DNA of 25,994 bases from Choristocarpus tenellus KU-1152. Its lineage: Eukaryota; Phaeophyceae. Within the stretch, counting starts at the first letter, position 1, and each line of letters starts with the position of its first letter. The notes under the pieces were generated by a model. The model worked only from the letters and a program-made list of their open reading frames with translations. It searched no databases and was not told the DNA's origin. The position numbers were made by a program, and so were the translations under genes. The stretch is from NCBI GenBank assembly GCA_964200185.2, contig CAXNAD020000173.1, forward strand, positions 1-25,994. Reading direction: 5' to 3'. Positions 10,101 through 22,100 of this stretch are shown here, one piece after another.

Positions 10101-13100
10101 GACCCATAATTCATTGGTGGTGATTATTTGTAGTGTGAACGCTATAGACAATGTCAGATGTGCTAACGTAGCTTGAACTTATGCTGGAAGATCTGAGCTA
10201 TCCAAAGCAAGGAACACCCTGTCTCCGACCATTCGTTAAATTCTACTGCTCCTCTAAAGGAACTAACAAGAAAATGGGGCGATAGGACTTTCACCAGTGT
10301 CAATCGGAAAATTTACATTCGATTCCGAACTACAATCAATTCGACTGATACCTGATTTCCTTGCCCCTTTGGAAATTTTTGTTCCCCTTCAGGAATTTTT
10401 AGTCAAAGTATCTTAGAGGGTAGGGCCGCGTCCGTTTGGGGGACAAAATCCAGTATTACGAATTTGATGTAATTTTGGCTATCGTGTTTGTTAGGAAATG
10501 TCAGCATTCTCTAACCCTAACACCTTTCCATAAACTACACATTTTACCTACTCCGAAATTGTTTTGGAGTAGTTAAAATGTCTTAAAAATCCCTTGGAAA
10601 GCCAAGCTCCAAACGGACAAACAGGGAAAAACTCGTACCCTCTAGGATACTGTCACTCTTTATTCTAAGATAAGGAAACTTGTTCGTGTTTATATTTTAT
10701 AAGAATATGATATTTTGTCCTCACAATGGACAATTCAATTTATCTCTGCTAGAACTAACGCAGGTATTCCTTCACGCTGGTAAACAGTATGTCGTAGGAT
10801 CGCCACATTTGACATGGGTATAAGACCATTGGATTAGCATGGCTGGAGGAAACTTTACAGTACCTCTACGCAAACATGACCCTGTGCAGTTACAGAGTTT
10901 CATTGCTATGTGTATACTCCTGATCTTGTTTACACACTTTGTCACCTGAAACGTCTGCATCCATTGTGCATTTGTTCTGTGTTTTGAACTACGTGCAGTG
11001 TGTGCAGTGGCTCATGCTCTTCCACTGGAGAGAGTACGTTTGATTTGGACAGCTCCTATGACCTCAAATGGGATCTGGACGATTTCAGAGTGAACTTCAC
11101 AATTACGGTAGGTGATCATTTCGTTGGGGATACACCTGTTACCTCGCTCCTCTACATATTGTCTGAACTTTCATTGATTGTCATTCGAAGCTACTGTTGC
11201 AACAAATTACTATCACAATGCATAAGTAGAAGGAATCCTTCATTGGCTGCACAGCATACCCGTGTCTTGGGGTGTAGGCCACTAATTGCACAGCTTATTT
11301 TCCACCACCCGGTGCATATTCAACTACTGTTACGAACTTTGTTCTGGGCAGATATGTCAACTACGCTATCCCCCTCCTGTCATTTTGTTTCTCTATCGTC
11401 GCACTTGTTGTCATCACCTTGTATCTCTCCTGTGGCAGGTGGGTGAAGAAATTTCAACAGGATTTATTGGGCTTGGGTTTGGTTCCGTGGACATGGAAGG
11501 AGCTGACATAGTCTTTTGCGAGTTTGATGGTACAGGTACTGGCCCGGACTGCTACGATGGCATAAGCGTTGCCAACAGACAGCCCGATAGGGACATTGAT
11601 GTGAGTGTGTGGTGGAATATCTTGAATGTTGAAACACCAAAGCCGTTTCATTTTTATGTTGGATTGTATTTTGTAGCGATAATTGGGCGAGCTGATTTGT
11701 TCCAAAGAGCCAACGTAATTGAGAGGTAGACAGGTTTGGACCCTTTTTGTATTCTAGTCCATATTTCTTACACTGTGCAATACGTCCTATGAAGTTGCTA
11801 TTTCCTGTAATAGTGCACGCAAAGTTGATGTTTGATATTCCCCCATACCAGACACAAGGCGATACCATAATTAACCGAAGGCTCTTTCTGTAATTGCACA
11901 AAATAGCGCCTTTTGCCATTTCTCCTTGAAATGCAACCTTGCTTACCTCTCGAGTAGTTTGGCTAATACTACGCTTCGAGCTATCAGTGTAATAGGGTGC
12001 TGCTGCTGTATGCTTTGTTGGAAGTTTAGGAAATCCCTAGGCTACCTGAACGTAGTCAGGGTAATCAGGGACTACAATTCTCAGTGGGACAGGTACTACA
12101 ATGCGAAGTGTTGCGGTGTACCCAGGCGATGTGTTAGCCTTTTTCGACAAAATTGCATATAGGAAGGCGATCGAACCCTCCGTAGTAAATATTATCGTAT
12201 CTTTAGTGCACACCTGAGGCACCGATAAGGTTTTTTGGTATTATTTTGGGTCATGATCACCAATCTATGTTAATAGAACCATTTTCTGGCGCCTCGAAGA
12301 TGACGTAATGAATTTTATTTCAACCTGGAAAAAATATACTCCAGGAATACATGTTTTGACATGGAGAACATTCAGGCTGGGATGCACGATGGTGATATCT
12401 GTCTCTTGTGTGTGAATGTTTGCGTTATTCAGTGATCAGGACGCCATTGCTATCCTGCTATGTTAAAAGATTGCGTGAAATGGGCCTCGTTGCCCATCTT
12501 GTACTCCACATAAAGTATGGATTCGGCTCAACATTGAATTACAATACTATGGGGTTGTACTCCACATAAATGATGTACACTCTTGCAACCACTCATCAAC
12601 ATGCTAAGTCAGATAGCACCACTACCTCTATATGACTTATCATAATGAGTACAGTGTATGATGATATCCATGTTTTTCCGCCCGACTACACGAAATCGTA
12701 CATGAAACTGTCGCTTGGTGTCGTATGCTTGTACCAGCACTCGCAAGGGCACGGTTTACTGCCACACGCTATCCCAGGCTTGTAGATGATGATCTCCTCC
12801 AGCTATCTTGATACACCATGCACAGTGACAATTTCTCGATCTCTTGATCTCCTACGTCCTACGCTTGTGGGTTGATGAACAATCAAAGGTGGGAGGAACG
12901 GACGAGCTAACTAATGTAGCTTTCTCCGTGGCGAATGGTTTTACCACTGTCAGTTGGGTACGGCCACTGCTGGCAACAGAGGTCCACGACAACGCTGTTG
13001 AGACATCTGGCACTACAGACGTGAGCTAGAGAGCAGAACACCACAAGCAAGATTACTCCACGTGCTTCCCATTCTGGAGTCTCATCAAACACACTCCCTT

Positions 13101-16100
13101 GATATTAGGATATACAGGGGACGGCATTGTTTCTGTTCCTACTCTAGCAATTCTATATATATGTCTCGTAGAATTTTATCCCCATGGTGCAGTGGCTGTT
13201 GTCAAAAACATGGTGACCTGGAGTCAATTTTTTTTATAGTCCACCTGCAACCTTGCGAACCTTAACTGTTGAATCTTCAGTGCAATGTTAGGGTGGTGGG
13301 GGTACCCAGGATGGCTTTGTCTCTGTGGGCAAGAAGTCACCAAGAAATTTATGACACTCACTATATCCTAAACCAAGCCGGAATAGCTTAACAGCTCCAA
13401 GGATGTGTACTGTTGAATCTCCAAATGATTGGCATCCTGAGCTCAAATTTATACCCCAAATCACTCAGACATCTCCTTCTCAACTACCCTCTCATCCCTT
13501 GCGTAATACCTGTGTTGCAGGTGGTCGTGGCATACAATCCCCACAGTGTTTCTTTTCATGGCATGAATCGCATTGGTAGGGCAAAAATTGATTTTTCCAC
13601 AGGGGTATCTACTACGAACTCCTTGGACTCCGACTCCTCCTTCTTCGCCTTCCATGGTGCAGGTCTGGTACTCCAACCTCTTCCCCTTCTCCCTTGCCTG
13701 TCTTGACAGGAAAAATACCTGTTTCCGTCTTTTCTAACGCAAGGGCCATATACCTGCTGTAAAATATTTTTAATTCTGGAAGGCACTACTAATCACCATG
13801 GGCTCAGATTATTGTTGTTGCTGCACTTTGAGAATCCAAGATAGGGAAACATTTAGGATGTTACAGTTTATAGCTAAATCTGATTTTTCCCGCCTTTCAA
13901 GTTTGTTAGGAGATTGAACCAGCATTAGTCTGTCGAGGTTGTCCATGGACACCCAGTGAATCCCATCGTGGCAACCAAATCTTCAAAACGTGAATAGGGC
14001 GTGTGTCGAAGTGCAAATGTATATGCAAAGCCTACGCATGTGACTGAGCGATTCCAAGCATGCTGCCTGGATATTGGATCCACTGTTGGGGGTTTCCCAA
14101 AATTGTATTGAAATATAGTGAACTGATACATTTTGTAGGAGAATAACGAAAGTTCCAACTAACCAACTCACCCTTTCTTCATCCACCACATCTTCGACAC
14201 AGTGATGCTTCTAGCATGGTGTGTGATTGGGCCAATTGGTATTTTCGCAGCACGTTACATGAAGGTCTTGTCACTGTGGCTGGAGGTTCATCACGGCAGG
14301 TATGCAATGTGATCTCTGTTGGCAGGGTGATCACTGGGCTGGTAATAGAGACCTGTGCTTCTATATCTCATTGGTCCAATGTTGGACAATAAAGTGAAAG
14401 ACGCCAGGCAATGCAAGACAACACAGCTGTCAATTTCTTCCCTGCTGAATAAACCCACTCTTTTGACTGAGACTGTAAGTTTGAAACCCAGTCAGTGAGA
14501 GCAAAGATAATCATGCTAAATCAAGTAGTTGAAGTTGCCCCATCCACTGCATCTGGTTTGTGCTCCATGTGATCGTCTAGACCTAAGAAAGCAGCCTGGA
14601 ACCATATTTATTATTTGACATGCCAGTTTTTTTGTTGAGTTGGCAATAGTGTGAATCTTGGTGGAGGGCACTACTCTACAGTATTAGCCATGTAATGGTT
14701 AGGTGCACTATGAAATTCTGGAGCATGCAGCTACTCATTTTTTGTTTGACTACTGTGCATATCTTAACGCGGAAAACCCACAAATGTTTACTACTAACCC
14801 AACACTACTTGTTCCCATCTATCCATCTACTGTTGAAAGCATGGCGTTTGTTGCTGAAACGGTGATTCCTCTTGCAGCATCTGCCCTGGCAACCACTAAG
14901 GTCGGAGATGGAAGTGAGGGAATTAGAGGGTATAGGGGGATTGCTGACTTTTTCAATTCGCACCCTAAGAGTTTGTGTGTATCGATGAGAAAGTTAACAG
15001 AGAAATATTTAGTAACAGATACTATGGCTGGTACCCTCTCTTCCACAGCAATGAACAAAACTATTGTCATATTTTGATGATGATGCCGATGATGCTCTGA
15101 GGAGTGCCTTGTGAACAACGTTTTGCGAGGGGACTTGTGTGATGCTCGTCACGTAATAAAAACCTTGTCACCATATTTTGATGACAATAGTGACGACACT
15201 ATGAGAAGAGCCTTGGTCACCGAGTAAGAATGTATGAATGGTGCTTTGAGAAAAGCCTTGTTCCTCGAGAAGGGGTAATGAGTTACGCTCTGGGGAGAGC
15301 CTTGTTCTTTATCCGAGAACAAATTATATTGCGAGAAGCTTTCTACGTCCTTGAGAAGGACCTAGTATGATACGGTGAATGCGATTCGTTAAAAAATACG
15401 TGAGAACATATAAGGGTGACTGAAGATGAACTGAGGGAGCAACTTGCGTGTCTCAAAAACACCAGGGAAAACGAGGTTGACACAAGAGGAACAAAGAGGA
15501 CAGAGTCGGGCTTTGTTGAAACCAAGTCTGCGTTTTGTCCAATCATACCTCACTATCTGCCTGACGTATTGTGCTGGTCAGTGGGTTGAAATTGTTGGAC
15601 AGTTGTTTGTTATGTTCTATAGACTACCATACAGTGGGATGGCCTTTGTTTCAACGTTCTTTTGCTGAGCATGTTTGTCCCTTCTCTTTCTCCCGTTAAT
15701 ATATCACATTGCAACTACAACTTGACAGGAGTTCTCGCCACTGAAATACATGATAACAACCACCTGAACCTCGCAGCCAAACTCATGATTCGCTCCCACC
15801 CCCACTCAGGGACAATTTCATTCATCCCATTCCATCATGGGTACCCTCGTTATGGTCCTTGTTGCCTTTCAAGTGGCCTCAGGCTTCAAGCGCATCAGTT
15901 CACTTAAGAGCAGTCAATATGATATAAAAGTCAAGGTTTGTGCAGGTGTTGGTATGGCCGAGGGAACTCATGAACACTGCTTGCTTTTAGGGGTGAATAG
16001 GATTACTCCTGCTTCTACGTACATTATTGCGCCCTAGTGTTCTGAGACAAGATGCATACTGAGGATTTTCATTTTCAAGAACTATGGCTTAATGGGCTAG

Positions 16101-19100
16101 GTATCCCTGGGCATGTTATGTCGAGTGTATGTGAACAAAAAAGAGATATGTTGACTCTTCTTTGCACGACACATTTTTTTTGTATGGCTTCCACATAATG
16201 ATTCCTTCTGCTTTTTCCTACGCTATTTTCTTCTTTTACTTCAGATGATGGCAGTAGTGCACATGTGGGGAGGGCGCGCCCTAGCTGTGTTGGCCATTTT
16301 CACTTGCTACCATGGTTTGTGTCTCATTGCTCCAGATACTACACTTACGATTGCATCTGAGGGTGTCACAGGCGACGATGCTTTTGGACTCGAGATCAGG
16401 GGCTTTGGATCAATGCTGAAGTAGGTATCCAGAGTTGGAACATACTTGACATTCGTCTGGAAATAGTATTTAGATTGTTCAGGCTGTCTACTTGTGTTGT
16501 CGTAGAGGTGTCTGAGCAGTCTGTTCTTTGAGGGTGTGAGCTTGTAGAATCAAGAGCTTTAAGTCATGATAGACATGCCCTGTAGTCAAGTTAGTGTTTG
16601 TGTGCATATGCCATGTTTAGGTCTGCTGACGCTCTTCCCTCTCCTCATCTTGTAAAGGTACTACTGGACATATATCGGTTTCCTGGGAGTGGTATTTGCC
16701 ATTGGTGAGGTGCGACTACGATTTCAGAACAGATATGATCAGATGGACTTCGTGAAGTGCTTGGATTTACCCATCTTAGACTTGAAGGTGATTATAATAT
16801 TTCTGGCAATGGTGCTTTGTTGCCCTCTACTGCAGAACAATGGTAAATAAAAATATCTACAAGCGTTGGATGAACATCCCCTACCCTTGCTCCATCCATT
16901 TAACATGCTTCTGTGGAGTTTGTAGTATCTAACTTAATGGCAGAATTCTATACCAGAATAGAATGTGATATTCAAGAGCATTTTCTATAGTGCTTTGTTC
17001 ATCCAGCAGAAGACTGATCTCGTCTGTCATCCCAAGTACTGCATAGCCTGTATTATTCTCGCAAAGGAAGCTAGCCCTAAAAAACATTTCCACACATGTC
17101 GAGGTAAATGTGCTGCGATCTGATGCGTAGCTGTGCTTTTATTTTTGGAGCCCTTTCAAAACATACTAAGTAACTACTAGTGTGTCAGAAAACTCGTTGT
17201 GCTCACATCACTCGCTTCAAACAGGAGTTTCGTGCACATGTGGACAATGGCTCCAAGTGGGTACTGGTAGATGACGCAATTGTGGATCTAGACATCAACA
17301 ACTTGCGTGAGTACAATTCGCGTGAAATGGTGGGAATTTGTTGATCACAAGAGACCTTGGAGAGTCGTCTAGAAGCTGAGCTTTGACCTTTCATCATGGC
17401 TGTTCGGGAATAGTTGCAAGACAGTTTTTCGTTCAAGCTCAAAATGGTTATCAAACCTGTTTCTAAAGTTGAGTTAGTCAAATAGTTTATGTGAAGAAGA
17501 TATCAACATTGTTGTCCTTCTGGTGCCGCCTTAGTTGAGAATCATCCTGGAGGAGCCCGAGTCCTGCGAGGGTCAATTGGGACAGATATCAAGAAAGAGT
17601 TGGCTGGGGACGAGGCTGCTGACACTGGCCATTCCCATCGCCACTCAGCACAGGTGAATATCTATGTTTGAAAACTCGCGGAGCTTCAGGTGGACGTCAT
17701 TGCATGTGGTATTAGAGTAGAGATAAATTGTAGTGCGGGTGTGTCCTCATGCCCTGAATTTGGGAGGAAGAGGTATTGACTTGAGGTTCTTACACAGTTG
17801 TGATTGATTACAGAGTTCTGAGTGAAGTATCTTAGAGGGTATGAGTTTTTCCCTGTTTGTCCATTTGGTGCTTGGCTTCCCACGTTTTTTTAAATGGCAT
17901 TTTACCTACTCTGAAATGTTTTGGAGTAGGTAAAACGTGTACGTTATGAAAAGGTGTGTCTGCAACAAGGATCTTGGCACTTCCTAACAAACACGATAGC
18001 CAAAATCACATCCAAATCGCGATATTGAGTCTTGGTTCCCAAACGGACACAGCTCTATCCTCTAAGATACTTTCACTCTTCTGTGAAATTGCTTTCCCTT
18101 ACTATCTCTTGATACCTGACCCTGCTGCGTAGGCAATGAGTGCTGTGGCCAAGATGGTTGTGGGCTACATAGGTGGTTCACGTAACAGATCAGGGTTAAG
18201 TAAGAGGGCTGGTGATGCAGGAGAAAAAACACCTGTTGCCTACCAGAAGTACACCCTTAGCTCTGCTACCCAGGTAAGTCATCTATTCTATTCTCCCTTG
18301 GACCTCAACTAGCAAGTGTTGATGCTCCTTGAAAATGAAAGTAATGGTTTTTGAGCTTGGAGTATGCATATTGAAGTTGAACGGCTGACTATTGTGTGGG
18401 GAATTGTCCAGTTGATCGTGAGGAGTGTTATGATTTCATACCTATACATGACGCATATGCTCTCGCTGTGTTGTTTTTTCATTTTTCTGTGCCTATTAGA
18501 GTTTGGGTTGGGAGACATTGATGTATACTGCACTTGCTATACTCGTCACCTCAGGTGTGTAAAGGTGATGACCGACCTGTTTTTCTGTACACATTCATGG
18601 CATACAAAGATGAGAAACAGCAGCCAAGGGAAATCAAGGCAGGTGAATACATGCGATTCCAAGCCTCTCTTCCTGATGGAACGGTTGTGCAACGGTAAGC
18701 CAGAGTCTGCACCAGATTTTGATTGACTTGCAACTGCAGAAGCCAAGAGGGGTGGGGTGGGTGGATCATTAGTGAGGGGGATCATTGTATGTTCCCAATG
18801 TGGAGTTTCCCCCGAAAACACTAGAAGCCTAAATATTATCTCTGATGTAGACACCTGACTTTAATTATATAGACTTGTTCTTCCTGTCCTTGGCAGAAGA
18901 TCTTGAATCTCTTCGAAGCACACACTTATCTTCTACCTTTTCCATTTCTTACGCAGATCTTATCACATGGTTGAAATGATTCAATATGGAGAGAGGAGGG
19001 GCTACCGCTTTGTCATCCGTCTCTATCCGTTCGGTCTCATGTCTGGTGTCCTCAGGGACCTCAAACATGGGTCGAAGATGCGAATGATTGTGGGTATAGT

Positions 19101-22100
19101 TAGTGATTGCATATATCTGTGCCTCATTTCAGCCCATGGATGTTTTTCACCAGTTTTGGAGATGTGAACCTTGTATTGCAATGTATGAGCTTCTACCTAA
19201 GTACTAGAATGAGGTTCTATAGTTTGTGCCACCGCTCTATTTTATGTTGTGGTTTCGCTTGGCTGGTGGAAGTCCCTAGCCGACCAAGCTTCTGCTTTTG
19301 GCACCTCATTTGACCAATAAATATTGCCGGTAAATTATTGAAATATCTGCAGGGGCCCTTCAACTTGGCACAGGTACGACTCCCTCCTTTTGATGACTAC
19401 GTTTACATGTTTGCTGGAGGCACTGGGGTATCTCCAATGCTGCAGATAATATACCAATACCTGGGAAGTCCGAGGAAAGGGACAGATTTGCAGCCCCTAC
19501 CACGTAGTGAACACGGGGAAGGAATGCAACCCGCTCCTGTGAAGGCTGCTAGGCAATCAGCTGGCGATCATGATCTTACGGACAAGGAAATACCTCTGGT
19601 GCCACATTACTACAGAGATGAACCTTCCTCATGGCCCCCCAACGGAACAGGGAATGGAAAGCTGTGAGTTGAATTAGATGAGCTATGTTGTATTTTGTGC
19701 TGGTTTGTCGCACTGGATCGATGACACGCTGCTTAATCAGCTACAATACTTGGTAATAGCATCAAGGAATGGATTCTTTGCCTACAGAAGCACATCCAGC
19801 CACTACTTCCTTGTGGTAAGTGCATGGCATACAATGACCTATGAAGCTAATTCTAAGGTGATGACTGTCACTTCCCCTGCATTACTGTATCAGGCTCCTG
19901 GTATGGCAGGCGAAATCTGAGTCAGAGCTCTACCTCAGGGACTGGTTAGAAAGCTGGCGGGATCACAGTGGTGGTCGGTTTTCATTTATCTGTATTGTAC
20001 AGGTTTGATACGATTTTTTCCAGTTATGCCTTTTTGCAGACTGGGAAATATATAATTCTTATGATGGTGTAGGTGGGCATTAGACATCAATGGGTCCTGA
20101 ATGTGGGGGGATGAAATATTATCATGTAGGAACTGCTGTCATGGCAACTCTTGCAACATTGACTTCAATGTTGCGTTCTTTGAAGGTTATGTTCCAGTAA
20201 TACCGTTTTGCACGACAATGTCAACACCAGCAAGCAGCACGCAGATTTGTTTCTCAAACCTGTGCACGTCCCTTCCTGAGCCCTAGTGTTGAATCTAGGT
20301 GCTGCTACCTACTGTGGCTCTGTAATAAAGCTTTCAAAATCTACCTAGAAAACAGTTGGAAGTTTTAGTCCTAAACCCCACTAGGCTGCGCACACTTAGT
20401 AGTGTTTTTATATCATGTCCTCCAGTAATATGGGGTCATGGAATTTGAGCGATGGTTACTTCTCATACATTTGCATTTTTAGCGTTGTAAATGTAGAGCT
20501 TCTATTAATAGCGATTGAAGTTAAATTGATCTCGTAGAGATATATATCCTTCGTAGCATTATGCAATAGAGATGTCATATTTTGCTTTTTGTAGCAAGCA
20601 GGTAAAAATATGTAGTAAATTATGGCAATTGTAGAGCTATGATGGTTGAAGTTGTTTTGATCATCTGGAAGTACCATTTGTCGCAATCGCCAAATTGAGA
20701 TCCATTTTCACATTCTGACGTTTCCCCCTTTTTTCACTTTAACCTATTTTTTAATATTTTGCAATTCGTTTATATTTCTATGGATGAAATAGCAAGTTTG
20801 AAAAAAGCTTTGGAAATTTCTTACACACACATTGTACATAACCCGAATGTTTACACATACTTGTCATCCTTAAAATGCCACTCTGGGTACCTCTCGTTTA
20901 CTTTGGTTCTAACCAGATGGCAGCGTACTGTCCTGGGTGAGGAGACTGAAAAAACTGTAGTTCATTCCATGTTGTACAGCAGGGTCGCAATGGAGCTACT
21001 CAGTTTCAACCCTCTAACCCTATTCTGATCTTTCAAATACATTGCACGCTCATCCTCATTGATTCTGCAGCAATCGAAGAAAGAGGATAACTTCCGTGGA
21101 CGGCGTTCAATTCCTCGTTCGAGTGGGTTACCTCGTGGTAGTTCTCGTTCGCTCCCAATAGGTCCTTTACGCCAATCGAAAAAGTGGAGGAAAGTTACAC
21201 GCCCAGAGGACCAGGCGATGCAAAGTGCTGTTGGTGATGTACCACTTGTCGACAATCAGGTAAATAGAAGCAAGAGTTTATCACAAGCGATTTGGCTGCG
21301 TGTGTTGTAGGTCCCTAGAACCTCTTTTCAATAGCTGACCGTATCATAAGTGGCTTGCTGTCTGCCAATTTTCCCTCCTGAAATGCACCTTAGCTTTAGA
21401 CCAACTACTAGAGAGGGGTGATGACATCATTATTGGTACCAGGTTACTTTCTCGTTTTACTGCTTGTCACAGTCGCTAAGCAAACCCTAGGCACGTTTCC
21501 GACCTAATTTTTTCTTGATCACATTTTTGTAACTATTTGCCCTGAATTGGTTTTCCTCGCAAGTTAGAGGACCTCCTGCGGGCAACCTATTATTGTATCT
21601 CTCAGTATTATCTGGAAGACTAGGGCTAACCTGTTTGTGTGCTTTTGTATACTTAATTTTGTGTTCTGTCCGGAACCGCTTTCTAAATTTGTTCGGAAGA
21701 ACAAGAGTCCCCTCAAAATGCTGTAGGTCCGGATGGGTATTGATCTATTGCGCAAATTTTTCAGTATGGAAAGGAAGTAAGCCAGGTGTAGGTTTGACTT
21801 CAAAACATCATATCGGTAACAATCAGTGGCCAACAAACCTGCCCAAGCATAATATACCCAATACTTGTTTTATCTTTGTGCTGTTAAGAGTAATATGTAG
21901 TATACATTTTTTTGCTATTTGTCAAAACGAGTGCTTGGCCGAACACAGATGGGTGCCTAACTGTGCTTGATTGACCCGTCTGTTTCGAGTGGTATTGCTC
22001 AGTTCAACTCCGCCATCAAGTCAAATATTTGGCTGGGACGAGCAAAACATACACTACCAAGCAAGATTTTTCTGGGTTGTCAATACAATCAAGGAAAATC

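Noticed and set aside
11464-11919. 151-codon reverse-strand open frame
   Set aside because: It is antisense to DOMON exon 13 and the following intron; no motif on the minus strand.
14703-15077. Continuous 125-codon open frame spanning b561 exon 17
   Set aside because: Only 14840-14900 fits the family (second helix). Flanking codons in the same frame do not, and using them would break the phase match to exons 16 and 18.
16245-16787. Possibility that the membrane part is a NOX/ferric reductase domain as in DUOX
   Set aside because: The HG-x-x-M-x-x-AW, VHH, HSIMG and HMWGGRAL motifs are those of cytochrome b561, not the paired HxxxxxxxxxxxxH helices of the ferric reductase family.
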